From contig JABAKD010000001.1 in assembly GCA_012845835.1 (NCBI GenBank), positions 5,090,976-5,154,975 of the forward strand: 64,000 nucleotides of DNA. The letters are read 5' to 3'. A program made the position numbers and the translations under genes. The DNA is from Undaria pinnatifida. Taxonomy: Eukaryota; Sar; Phaeophyceae; Laminariales; Alariaceae. The notes beneath the pieces were generated by a model. It did no database searches. It was not told the origin of the DNA and saw only the letters and a list, made by a program, of their open reading frames with translations. Of the stretch, positions 30,858-41,275 are shown piece by piece; position 1 is the stretch's first letter; each line of letters starts with the position of its first letter.

Positions 30858-31088
30858 TGATGACACCCGGATTCGAACCAGCGAAGGTCAGGATTATAAA
30901 CGGACAGGCTATCTACCAGACCATAATGTAACAGCAGCAGTGGTAACCAACGAAGGTCAGGATTATAAACGGACAGTCTATCTACTAGACCACAATGTCA
31001 CAGCAGCAGTGGTAACCAACAAAGGTCAGGATTACAAACGGACAGTCTATCTACTAGACCGCAATGTCACACCAGCAGTGGTATCTAC
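30858..31088 (-). repeat. Tandem array of 69-bp tRNA-like units
   Basis: Three units repeat every 69 bases (CGAAGGTCA at 30882 and 30951, CAAAGGTCA at 31020). Each carries the D-arm/A-box part on the minus strand. Only the first has the B-box part (GGTTCGAATCC at about 30870). The others were probably copied by tandem duplication of an incomplete head. Confidence 0.8.
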
Positions 31089-31112
31089 CAGTACTATTTT
31101 TTTACGAACATA

Positions 31113-31543
31113 TAAGGGTTTGTACTCAAGAACACCGCAGGGAGGTGCGAACCTCCAACGCTGTGTGAACAAGCGTTCCCCTTAGGCAACGGCCGCAGAA
31201 TGTGGGCGGTGTTGACGATCACCGGACGAGTAGACGTGCTCGGTAAAGAGACAGAATCTCAGGTTGAGATGGGGACAGTAGGAAGTGTGAGAGGTGTGCG
31301 AGGGCGCACCCTCGCACTCCTCTCGGACGAAAGCAAGGGGCAACGAGCTGAGGAAGCGTCCGGGAAGACGTCTTGAGGTTCCTCGGGATGTTGTACCCTT
31401 CCTTGTGGCTCGGAGTGTGGGCGAGAACGACATCGCTCCGAGAGACGATATTTCTAGGAGAACGTGCGGAACGTTCCCGAAGGTTCTAGAATTTGTGTTT
31501 AGACGCAAGTAGGCAGGTTGGGTTCAGAGCATTGTGACCCACA
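31113..31543 (-). repeat. Gypsy C 3' LTR (431 bp)
   Basis: On the plus strand it runs TAAGGGTTTG to GTGACCCACA. On the element strand it begins TGTGGG, like the gypsy A LTR start TGTGGA. Confidence 0.88.
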
Positions 31544-32770
31544 TTACCCCCCAGTTTTGATGGTGTTAGAGCGCTCACTCCATCAAAATTACAGAGCAAT
31601 GGGAACACAGGCTCTGGTAATCCAACCTTATTAAGACGCTATTTCGAAGAGTCTCCTCAAAATCTTCGAAAGTATGAACGACGTAGTACCGAAAAGGTTC
31701 CGGAAATGCTTGTAGTAAACCAGAGTATTGTTCAGGATCGAATAACGGAGGAGTAATGACAATTGTGCTCAGCCAAACACAGCATTGCTGCGGCCTGCAG
31801 GAGAAGTGGCTAGCACGGAAAATATACGCAAAGCGTATTGAAAGCGTCGCGCGAAAGACGTTTTGACGTATCCTGAGTGTGCTATGCAACATTGACGCAT
31901 CGTGGCCAGATAAAATTGATGCGATCGGAAGCACTGACGAACGAAAATTCATGGCGAAAAGCAAAGCAGCCATATATATGAGTAAGCCGATGCTAGGTGA
32001 CGGCATGTATGTATGTAGCCAGAAGTCAGACGGAAGTTTGTTGCCTTTCTGGAGGTTGAAATGGAACTAAACCTCGCAGAAAAATGCACCCTGCAACAAA
32101 CATGCGTCTCATATCCAGTCACCCGGGCTTTTAAAAGCATTCCGGTGGAAAAAGACTGGGCGTGTGATGATGCCCGTGGAGCCAGTAGACAAGAAATGGT
32201 GTTTGCTCGTTTAATATGAATTTCCTCTCGACTAGCTCGGATCTTGTCCGACCCCCCTGTGGCTGAAAGCCACTCCGGAATAAAAAACGAGTAGTCAATT
32301 AATCATCTGGGTCTCGTGGAGACCAGGTGCCAACAGGCGACGTAAACGATGCAACACAAAGGCGACTAATAGGCTATTCCACTCGGATTTCTGGCAAAGC
32401 AAAGCTCCATATTGTTTAGAGTACACAAATTGATACCGGTTCCAAAGGTCGTGCGAGGACACAAGGGCGCGTAACGACGCGGGGAGTCAACTGGTGTACA
32501 ACAGACGGTATTGTACCTCGCCAAGAAGTCAATAGAAAAAAAATCGTACATGATGAGTGGTCATGCTTCAAAAACAAGATAACCACGGGCACGCGTGCGC
32601 GGTACTTCGCACGGAGGACAAAGGACAAAAAAATCAAAGGAAGCCATGAAGGGCTGCCGGCGACAGGAAATACTACAACACGTGGGCGCCGGGCATCGGT
32701 TGTTGCAAAACCGACGCGATCAAATCACAAAAGAAAAATAAATAAATATGACAACGCGCGTATACATGCC
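31544..32770. other. Gypsy C 3' untranslated region
   Basis: No recognisable coding frame. The region contains the polypurine tract beside the LTR and otherwise nothing I can name. Confidence 0.5.
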
Positions 32771-34428
32771 CTACGTGTTACCTTCGTCGCGATCCGATCT
32801 AGAATAGGTTCGCTTGTTCTTCCCGGGTGGGTCGAAAGCCGAAGGATTTTGTGACAGAATTACAGCACGGTAAGATTCGATCATCTCCTTGCATTGAGGA
32901 AGAGTGCTGTAGTGACGCCATACACCACATTGTGGTGGTTAACCTTTAAGTTTGAGGTGGTATTGGAAATTCTCCACCGACGCTGCACCTACCCCCCGCT
33001 TATGACCATCGATTGATTCGATGACATACGGGCCGATAGTGACGGTGTGCACTGAGCCATCAAGATCAGGGACGGGTAGGGTGGTTCCGAGGAACACGTC
33101 ATCGAGTGCCTCAAAGTCAGGGGCAGGTGATGACTTCGGTTCGACGAATTGTTTCATCCGACCTAAGTGGACCGTAACTTCGGCCGGTTCGTTCGGTTTT
33201 GACACACGATAAATAACAGAGGAGAGCTGAGCTCTGACGGTATACGGGCCATGCCAAGGGCTAACGAGCTTGGGGTTTGGTCCGCCAGTTTCGTGGTACG
33301 GGCGATGCAGTAATACTATGTCGCCCACTTTAAAACTGGGGAAAGAGAATTTTTCGTTTTCGACGGCTTGCTTATCTGCTCGTTCTTGTAAATTGCGACG
33401 GGCTAACTCGTACGCGAGCTGCAAGTTTTCTACTGTGCGACGTGAGTAGTCGAGTTTATTTTGTGGTGCATCAGTGGAAGGAACTCCGAGAATGAGTTCG
33501 ACGGGGAGAGTAGCCGTACGCCCAAACACAAGATAGTGGGGAGTCTCCTCCAAAGTTTTGGAGTATGCCGTGTTGTGCGCAGCTGGACAAACGGTAGTAG
33601 TTCCGCCCAATTATCGCAAGCCAAGTTACTGTACATGGCAAGCATATTATGAACGGTGCTGTGGACACGCTCGAGAACCGAGTTCCCTTGCGGACGATAA
33701 GCGGCGGTACGTGTTTTCTTGTATCCAAAGACAGGCTGCAATTCTTTCGCGAGTTGGTTTTGAAATTCCTTCCCTTGATCGGAATGCAGGGTTTCTGGTG
33801 GGCCGAACACCGAAAAGACGCGGTCAACAAGATGACGAACCACCACCGCAGCTTCCTTAGACTTGATAGGTATCAGAATGAGGAAACGCGTGAGGTGATC
33901 GATGACAGACAGGATAAATCGATTACCTTCCGACTTAGATTGGTATTCGACGATATCCACCGCAACAACTTGAAACGGTCTGGTGACCGGTCGGTGCCCG
34001 GTAGGCAGTATACGTGATCGGTGAGACGTTTTGCGGCGTTGACAAGGAAGACAGCTTTCAACATGTTCGGCAACGTCAGAGTGCATCGTGGGCCACCAAT
34101 AACGATCCCGAACTTTGTCGAAGGTACCTTTAAAGGCTAGGTGACCACCTGACGAGGGGAGGTCATGGCAAGCGTTGATTACAAGTGTTCTCAACGATTT
34201 CGGCACCACTAGCTGGTCACGAAAGGTGTCCCGCCTACGTAGGTGGGCGGGGACGTAAGACCGGCAAAGCAAACCTTCGTGGATGAAGAATTTACTCATG
34301 CTGGACTTTGATTGCTGGTGAGGGACGCGAGCCTTAGTAGGATTGGCTAGGTAATCAAAGTACTGACGAAATTCTTTTCTCTGGTGAGCAAGCAACTTCG
34401 CAGCATGTCTTGCCGTCTGAACGCCCAT
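32771..34428 (-). pseudogene. Gypsy C integrase and chromodomain remnant
   Basis: The first frame from 34428 carries the integrase zinc finger (ACHDLPSSGGHLAF ... CLPCQRRK), core Asp residues (VAVDIVEYQ, LHSDQGKEFQNQ) and the Glu region (YRPQGNSVLERVHS). It loses frame at about 33590 (LPFVQL / AHNTAYS). The second frame continues to TAA 32939-32941 inside the chromodomain-like tail (NFQYHLKLKG). The same frame stays open beyond the stop (WRHYSTLPQCKEMIESY) to 32771. It is closely related to gypsy A but not the same subfamily. Confidence 0.85.
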
Positions 34429-34858
34429 AAGGGTTTGTACTCAAGAACACCGCAGGGAGGTGCGAATCTCCAACGCTGTGTGAACAAGCGTTCCTCTTAG
34501 GCAACGGCCGCAGAATGTGGGCGGTGTTGACGATCACCGGACGAGTAGACGTGCTCGGCAAAGAGACAGAATCTCAGATTGAGATGGGGACAGTAGGAAG
34601 TGTGAGAGGTGTGCGAGGGCGCACCCTCGCACTCCTCTCGGACGAAAGCAAGGGGCAACGAGCTGAGGAAGCGTCCGGGAAGACGTCTTGAGGTTCCTCG
34701 GGATGTTGTACCCTTCCTTGTGGCTCGGAGTGTGGGCGAGAACGACATCGCTCCGAGAGACGATATTTCTAGGAGAACGTGCGGAACGTTCCCGAAGGTT
34801 CTAGAATTTGTGTTTAGACGCAAGTAGGCAGGTTGGGTTCAGAGCATTGTGGCCCACA
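34428..34858 (-). repeat. Gypsy C 5' LTR (431 bp)
   Basis: It is the partner of 31113-31543. The coding frame starts right at its inner edge, so the primer-binding site may have been lost in the internal deletion. Confidence 0.88.
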
Positions 34859-34862
34859 CATA

Positions 34863-35062
34863 TATCAATTTTTTGATGGGGATATATATTTTTTCATATG
34901 ACCCCTGGATTCAACCAACGAAAACCAGGCTTATAAGCGGACAGTCTATCCACTAGAAGACCACAAAGTCACATTGATATCTATTATTTGTTTTCATGAG
35001 GATCATTTTTTTCCCCCCATGACACCGGAATTCGAACCAACGAGAAGACCTTGAGGCTTAGT
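34863..35062 (-). repeat. Two decayed tRNA-like repeats
   Basis: 34890-34980 and 35020-35062 repeat the head of the 30690 family (CCTGGATTCAACCAACG and CGGAATTCGAACCAACG). The first is the right half of the sequence split by gypsy C. Confidence 0.6.
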
Positions 35063-35086
35063 CTATAGTACATACCGGTACTTCTA

Positions 35087-35697
35087 CACCAGGTTTGTAC
35101 ATACCATTAGCTGTTGGATCCCAACAATGCACTATTATAAGGCTTAGTTTGGGTAAAAGCTATCGGTTAACCTTTTGCAAGTGGTCAAACGGGCTAATAC
35201 CCCACTAATTCCTGAACAGCACGCCCAGCTCAGATCGGTCCGGCTTTATACAGCCCAGCATCGCCGCGTAGCGCGGTGCGGTGCCGTGTGCCCTTCGATG
35301 CGGTGCTGGGTCGTGCTGCGCTGTGTGCTTTATTTCGAACATAGAGCAGTACCGGGTATAATACGTGTTGTTGTGTACTACCAGGTACTTTTCTTCTTTC
35401 TTCTTTTTCTACGTGTATTTGATCTTTGACGGCCCCCTGTTTTTTCCCCCACGCAAAGTACCCCCGTACTGCCGATCAGAACGTAACACCGGTGACAAAT
35501 AAATGCACACAGCACAGGTGAGCACAACAGGGCAATTTGCTCTGCACAAGCAGCTGTTGGCATTATCAAATCGCTGTTCGCACCACATCATGGGCCTCTT
35601 CTTTCTGCCTCCTCTACATGTCTTTAGTTGCATTCTTCCTTGCCTTGCGCGAGCGTAGCGGGCGGCGTTGGCCGCCCCCGAAGCGGAACCCTTGTAC
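35087..35697 (+). repeat. Dispersed 0.55-kb repeat, copy 2
   Basis: It is the partner of 25612-26163. It carries an extra 86-base insertion (35133-35218) that the first copy lacks. Confidence 0.8.
35133..35218 (-). mobile_element. Solo miniature LTR (TRIM family)
   Basis: This 86-base insertion matches the 84-base terminal repeats at 52246-52329 and 52533-52616, in the opposite plus-strand sense. It is flanked by GCAC on both sides (35129-35132, 35219-35222). The uninterrupted sequence at about 25680 has a single GCAC, proving the insertion. A solo LTR normally results from recombination between two LTRs of a full copy. Confidence 0.88.
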
Positions 35698-36850
35698 ATA
35701 CATACACAGGCTATATCTGTAGCCCGTCTCAGGTATTCATAATGACTGACCTCCGAAGGTCCGATACGACCGAGTTCAGAAGGCGCTTGGGCGTTCCTCG
35801 GAGAAAGAGAGCAAGTCCCTTGTGCAAGTGCTCAAGATGGGAAGCCTCCCGAGAAGGTAGTGTGAAAATGGTAACTTGATTGCTGATCCGAAGGTTTATG
35901 AACGTGAACCCAAGGAATTGCCAAGGAATTGTGGCAGGTACATAATACTGACCTGTGATACTGCTGTCATACCTTGTTGCCTATTGCGCTCATCAGCAAA
36001 ATCCTACTCCGAGTACGATTGCTCGAATTTCATGCGACAAATTCCGTCACCGACAGACAGCAGAGGAGAATATAATGCATGTTGATGCTGGGGAAACATT
36101 GGCCGACACGCCCACACCATACATACCTATCGAAACAGAGGGACAGACCTCGCTCCTCCCTCTCTCCTATCCAATATCAACTATCAAGCCCGCACGGGGA
36201 AACCATTGTGTTCGATCTATTTCCGCCACCCCTCCGTTTCTCCGATATCAGCAAGATCGAGGGACTTCTGAATTATGTTCTGGGTTCATAGTGTTGACTG
36301 AACCGGATTGGCGAGGTTGACACAAAGTCTGCGTTCTGCAGACGGACAAAAACTGGTACACAAACGAAAGTGTATGGAGCTTAAGCTTTTTTTACCCGGA
36401 TCTCCAGGAGGATGAAAAAAAAAAAAAAAAAAAAAGTTCTGGGTTCTGGATTGACAACCAAGAAGCCAAGAAATGAAAACATGCAAATTATGCCAGCTAC
36501 TGTGCTAGACATTGGGCAAGTGTTTCGTGTTGGAACAATTCAAACACCGAACCTCGGTCAATAACTCAGGCAATCAATGCAGCCTACCTAAGAGACAACG
36601 ACAACACAAGAATCGACCGCACTCCGGAGACCCCGAGCAAAAAACAACAAAACATCAACAAGAAGGCATTTCTTCATAGTTGGCCAGGACGCCTGACGAG
36701 ATGGCCCCGCGCACGGTGACAAGCTGGGACACCCTTCCCGCTGTGGTATAGAAGGGCCGCCAGCGGCTGGTAAGAGTATCGTGTGTGTTGTGTGTTGGGT
36801 ATCTCGGTGTGCTGTGTGCAGCAAGTTTTCAGGGGCTCCGTAAATCGTAA
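35698..36850. other. Intergenic stretch
   Basis: No gene is supported. There is an A run at 36416-36435. The ORFs at 35955-36320 and 36588-37286 have no recognisable domain. Confidence 0.4.
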
Positions 36851-36965
36851 AACCAGGTACCCGGGTACCCGGGTACCCGGGGCACAGATACCCGCGAGTC
36901 GCAGACTTGGACCGGTCCGGTTCCGGTCCCGCCCGGGCCGGGTACCCGGCACCGGGTACCTGGTT
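36851..36965. repeat. GC-rich inverted repeat with GGTACC tandem core
   Basis: AACCAGGTACCCGG (36851-36864) is mirrored by CCGGGTACCTGGTT (36952-36965). Between them GGGTACCC repeats and GGTCCGGTTCCGGTCC give a very strong potential hairpin. It lies just upstream of the truncated gypsy B LTR. Confidence 0.8.
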
Positions 36966-36999
36966 CTCGCCCAGCCGGGGCACAACTCTATACTCGGGC

Positions 37000-37133
37000 T
37001 CCTCGAGGCAGACTCGGAGGTGTTTCCTGATCGTTGACGCTCGAGCGTGCGGTTGCGCATACAACCCACCTCGGTGTGTCTCCACATCTCCACCAGAGAA
37101 AGAGAAAACCTGCGAAGGGACAAAAGTTCCACA
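37000..37133 (+). repeat. Gypsy B 5' LTR, left end missing
   Basis: Similarity to the gypsy A LTR starts at GCTCCTCGAGGCAG and runs to the end; the first 70 or so bases are replaced by GC-rich DNA. The primer-site word TGGCGTCGAGGC follows at 37136-37147. Confidence 0.85.
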
Positions 37134-37596
37134 ATTGGCGTCGAGGCAGTGAAGCTCGATCGGTGCTAGCAACCCGACCGAAAAGAGCGGGTAAGTAAGC
37201 TTCATTAAAAAAAAAACGCACGTTTGTCCCGCATGCCATACGTATGGCAGACGGGACAGACCCCCCCTGGTCCCGGGGATGGTCATACGGACCTAAGCGC
37301 ACTTCCCCCACGTCGGGAGGGAGGTGGCCTCCCCTCATGTCGTGAGGAAATAAGTCTAAATCAAGACCGGGAGGAGGAAGAAGAGGTAGAAGAAGAAACC
37401 TACTTCAGCCCCCGTGAGCCGTCACCTGGTCAAGATTCATCTGAAGGAGAGCTGAGGCGACACCGCTATGGTCGCCACCGTAATCGTCGTGGGCGTTACC
37501 ACCGTAGTCGTCGTGGGCGTCACCACCGCCAGTCAGTCGTTCTCATCCGTAAAGAAAGGAGCAGCTGGTCAAGTCTCCTTTCCCCATCACATGGTC

Positions 37597-38364
37597 AGTA
37601 GTTCCCCGCAACAGCAGTCGCTCGTCAGCGAAAGTAATATTGCTAAGTTGAATGAACTGCTTGATAAGTCGTTAACTGAGGAAGGACGTACAAGCAACAT
37701 TGCTGACCTGTTGTCTACATTGACGGGTAGAGTACAACTAGCTCCGTCTGAATCAAGCAGCCTAAAAGTAGATAGTTCAGTCCCGTCAGTGTCATCTGTT
37801 AACACGAGGATGACAATGTCTGACTTCGGTGCTATCTCCAAGAAATTTTCGGGAAACGAAAACGACAAAAATAGCATCCTTAATGTTATGTCGCAGTACG
37901 AAGCATTCGTTACTGCGTTTTTAAAGTCACGTCCCGGCGTCACCGAGGACATGATTGATGACCTCCTCATGACATACTTCATCTTCGTGTTGAAGGACGA
38001 AGCTATCCAGTTCTATACTCAGCTGGTAGGAGATCAGGTTCCGTGGAGACGTAGTGCTGATGGAGATCGGCAACTGTCGGATACAGAAAGCAGCGCAAAA
38101 CCGACCTCATGGTCGGAAATGAAAACTGCTTTTGAAGCGTCGTACTTGTCAGCAGACGCTCTAGCACGCTCAATAGAGCAGATAGTCACTCTGACTCAGG
38201 GTTCAAATGAGTCAGTCACCTCATATGTAAATCGCCTTCGAGATAGTTTCAACAATTTGAACCGTCAAGTTCAAAAACAACATATACAGCTTGTAGAAGC
38301 TTTGCGGGTCGGAATTTTTTTGCGTGGGTCCAAAAATTTTAGAACTGCAACTCATTGGGCAATA
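37597..38364 (+). pseudogene. gag: Gypsy B gag, N-terminal part
   Basis: It is open and without the homopolymer shift of gypsy A (TESSAKPTSWSEMKTAFEAS is in frame), so it shows the ancestral Gag reading. A one-base change near 38330 shifts the last codons before the LINE at 38369. An upstream in-frame ATG at 37468 exists, but the matched start of gypsy A is at 37591-37597. Confidence 0.85.
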
Positions 38365-38379
38365 CTGTTGTGGGCGAGC

Positions 38380-40472
38380 TTAAGCAGTGGCCCCCGTGCA
38401 GACCACTGGACGATGTCCCGTCTAGGTACGAAGTAGAGGAGGCGATCCGGGCGCTGGCGAACCGAAAGGCGGTAGGGCCCGATGGTCTCCCGGCCGAGCT
38501 CTTGAAGGTTTTGGCCGACGAAGGAGAATTCAACACCCTCGGAAACTTCCACGATATCATCGTCGCTGTGTGGAGGGGGCGTGGCGTACCCCAACAATGG
38601 AAAGATGCAACGATTAAGGTGCTTCACAAGAAGAAAGATCGGACTGAGTGTGGCAATTATCGTGGCATCTCCCTCGTGGCTCACGCCGGTAAGGTACTCC
38701 TCAAAGTCATCGCGGGTCGCCTGAGTGACTATTGCGAACGCGAGAACATTCTGCCGGAGGAACAGTGTGGGTTCAGACCCCAACGCTCGACGGTTGACAT
38801 GATGTTCGTAGTACGACGACTGCAGGAACTGGCGCGGAAGAAGGACACCCCCTTGTACATGTGCTTTATCGACCTCACCAAAGCATACGACTCCGTCGAC
38901 CGAAGCCTTTTGTGGGATGTCCTTGCTCGTTTTGGCGTGCCACCGAGAATGCTCGCCGTCATCCGCCAATTCCACGACGGTATGCAAGCATGCGTGCGGC
39001 TGGATGATGGAGAGTGATCGGATAAGTTCGACGTGGGGCAAGGTCTCAGGCAAGGATGCGTGCTCGCGCCACTGCTGTTCAACATGTTTTTCACGGCGGT
39101 ACTGCGTGTGGCCGAGAAACGCTTCCTCGCTGATGCAGCCATCACGGACAACATGGTGCAGCTCCAACGAAAGAAGGAAGGCGAGAAGAAGGGCACTTCA
39201 CGCACAGGCAAAGTCGACGGACGGAGGGGGAAGGAGGGGGAGGGGGTGCAGAGATTGTGGGGTATTCTGTACGCGGACGATGCGGGCATCGTATCGCGAT
39301 CATCAGAAGGGCTGGAGAGGATGATGACGGCGATCGTGACTGCGTGCTCGTCGTTCGGGCTTACAGTATCCGAGGCAAAAACAGAGATAATGCGCCTGGA
39401 AACAAAAAGCGGGGGGAAGGTGTCCTTCACGATCAATGCAGCCGGCCAGGTTTACAAACAAACAATCCAGTTTGTGTACTTGGGCGGGGCTATCACCGCA
39501 GACAGAAACCTTAGCACTGAAATAACGCGGCGTCTTCAGAGGGCCTGGGCGTGCTTCCAGCGGTACAAGACGGAAATCTATGATCGCCCGGGTGTGCGCT
39601 TACGGTTGAAGGTGCGGTTGCTGAAAGCTGAGGTGGTCGAGACACTGCTGTACGGTTGCATCACGTGGAGCCCGAAGAAGCCTGACTATGACAGGCTACG
39701 ACGGGTTCACCGCTCCATGCTGCTCCGATGCCTTGGATGGCGGAAACGGAAGCGCGACGACCACACCCTATCGTACGCCGACGCGCTTGCCCAGACAGAT
39801 TCCGAGAGCGTTGAGGTGATAGTGCGCAAACGGAGGATTTTGTTTGCGGGGTTCGTGGCACGCATGGGGGAGGAGCGTCTGCCACAGAGGGTGATGTATG
39901 GGGAGTTTGTTGGGGGTAAGGGCTACTCAGGGGGGCAAGAGAAAGACTGGATGGATCATCTGAAGGAGGATATGTCGGTCTTTGGAATGAAATTCGAAGG
40001 ATGGCGAAAGGTTGCTCAGACGGCTGGCAGATGGTTTCGACGAGTAGAGGAGGGAGCCGAGTTGTTCATGCGGAATTGGCATGGAACGGAGAGACGCAAA
40101 GCTGCAGAGCGACGCGCAAAGGCTGTGGCAGCATCATCCACCGTTGGTATCTCTAAGCGGCCGGGGGGAGGGGGAAGGGGGGGGGGCGGGGAGGGGACTG
40201 GGGGAGGGGGGGAGGGGGGAGGGGGGAGGGGGGAGGGGGGAGGGGGGAGGGGGGAGGGGGGGAGGGGGGAGGGGGGGAGGGGGGAGGGGGGGAGGGGGGA
40301 GGGGGGGAGGGGGGAGGGGGGGAGGGGGGAGGGGGGGAGGGGGGAGGGGGAAAGGGAGGAAGAGGGGAGGGGCGGAAGGGGGAGCGTCATGCCCAAGAGA
40401 CTGAGGTCTGGGTTTGGCCATCATCGTATTGAAAGTTGTGGGCCTTCTAATGGCCGTCACAAGATAGCATAA
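38380..40472 (+). pseudogene. RTE-type LINE reverse transcriptase with one in-frame TGA
   Basis: The RT blocks appear in order: [69 protein letters not shown], then after TGA 39015-39017 GLRQGCVLAPLLFNMFF, the catalytic LYADDAGIV and FVYLGGAI. The C-terminal part (AEVVETLLYGCITW ... RRILFAGFVARMG) is typical of RTE-clade proteins. Both halves share one frame, so only the TGA breaks it. The last 70 or so codons are a Gly/Arg/Glu repeat from the G-rich array at 40159-40365. Confidence 0.9.
40159..40365 (+). repeat. G-rich minisatellite (GGGGGGA/GGGGGGGA units)
   Basis: About 200 bases of GGGGGGA-type repeats sit in the LINE C-terminus, frame-neutral in part. On the plus strand it is an extreme G-quadruplex candidate. 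Confidence 0.95.
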
Positions 40473-40587
40473 GACCGCCCTGACTTATTCGCCATGTTGC
40501 GTTCTCTCCCAGGTGCCATTGATGATGGACGTGATACCCTCTGTTAGCCCAATGCCATTTTTAGCCAGTTTCTAGGGTCTGCTAGTA

Positions 40588-41145
40588 TGACATTTTTCTT
40601 TCTTTTCTTTTTCTATTTCTTTTTTCTTTTTTTTCTCTTCTTCTTTCCTTGCTTTCTTGTCTTGTATTTTCTTGCTTTTCTTGTCTTCTTCTTCTCTTTG
40701 CTTGCTTTTTTCGTATTGTTTCGTTTTTCTTCTCTTTTCTTTCCTTTCCTTTATCTTCTTTTCTTTCCTTTGTTTCTTTTTCTCCAATTGACTTATGCCT
40801 GTCGTGCGTATGCGTAGTGATAGATACTACGTGTAATATATGTACGTGGTAGTCTTACTTGGGTGGCAATCGGAATATTTGGTTTCTCCAGGCGTGAGCA
40901 GTGAGACGTATGCACCGGCCTGGACCTGGCACATCGTAGACTGACTCCCGATTTCACTTTTATATGTTTCTGGTGGAGGCATGAATTGCGTCAGCTGTGA
41001 TATATATATATGCGTGTACCACCTTGGGTTGTGTGTGTGTTTTCCCTGGGGTATTCCTCAGCTCCAGAGTGACTGGAGCCTGTCCTGTGACCACGGACTT
41101 GATTATGCGAGTTAATGTGAGAACAACAACAACAACTGTGCGTAG
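40588..41145 (+). repeat. Dispersed CT-rich plus unique-segment repeat, copy 1
   Basis: A CTTTT-rich tract (40588-40785) is followed by a segment from CAATTGACTTATGCCTG to GAGAACAACAACAAC. The same order occurs at 46097-46515 outside any LINE. It may be an independent element captured into the LINE 3' end or a transduced sequence. Confidence 0.8.
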
Positions 41146-41165
41146 GGCTGCGAAAGCAACTGAGT

Positions 41166-41275
41166 TAAATCGACACACGACGCGTATGAAAATACGTGGA
41201 AGTGTGGTACAGCTAAAAAAGCTTTATTTTTCCCCATCCGCCGGAGGATAAAAATAAAATAAAAATAAAACTGTA
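41166..41275 (+). repeat. LINE 3' terminal segment, copy 1
   Basis: The segment AATCGACACACGACGCGTAT ... CCCCATCCGCCGGAGGATA plus an A-rich tail is shared with 57386-57487, at the end of a quite different LINE. Confidence 0.85.

Larger units (their letters stand above)
31113..34858 (-). mobile_element. Gypsy C: internally deleted Ty3/gypsy element
   Basis: Direct LTRs of 431 bp lie at 31113-31543 and 34428-34858. The target duplication CATA is at 31109-31112 and 34859-34862. The element is on the minus strand and entered tRNA-like repeat DNA. Only integrase and a chromodomain-like end remain (32771-34428); gag, protease, RT and RNase H are gone. The LTRs differ at about five places, all transitions on my reading. 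A polypurine tract (ACTGGGGGGTAA on the element strand, 31544-31555) adjoins the 3' LTR. Confidence 0.9.
38369..41275 (+). mobile_element. RTE-type LINE, 5'-truncated, inserted in gypsy B gag
   Basis: The left junction follows CAATACTGT and the right precedes ACTGTAAGTC, so ACTGT is the likely target duplication. Gypsy A has the empty site at about 1977-1985. The 3' end is an A-rich tail with AAAATAAAATAAAAATAAA. The 5' part with the endonuclease is absent, as is common for LINEs. The 3' part holds a CT-rich tract, a 0.36-kb segment repeated at 46179-46515, and a 0.1-kb terminal segment also found at 57386-57487. Confidence 0.88.

Noticed and set aside
30858-31088. CRISPR-like array because of the regular 69-bp spacing
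   Set aside because: Units are wholly repeated with no unique spacers, and the sequence is tRNA-derived.
31113-31117. Gypsy C LTR starting at TGTACTC (31121) to give TG...CA ends
   Set aside because: No flanking duplication fits that start. Starting at TAAGGG gives CATA on both sides and equal 431-bp LTRs.
36588-37286. 232-codon minus-strand ORF upstream of gypsy B
   Set aside because: It runs across the LTR in antisense and through the hairpin, with no domain. The same antisense reading exists at the gypsy A LTR.
2407-39017. Several in-frame TGA codons (2407, 11569, 19130, 20395, 39015) as a sign of a code in which UGA is sense
   Set aside because: TAA nonsense codons also occur (11006, 32939, 54606, 62307), the interrupted frames are mostly decaying mobile elements, and TGG is used normally. 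C-to-T or G-to-A change explains them better.
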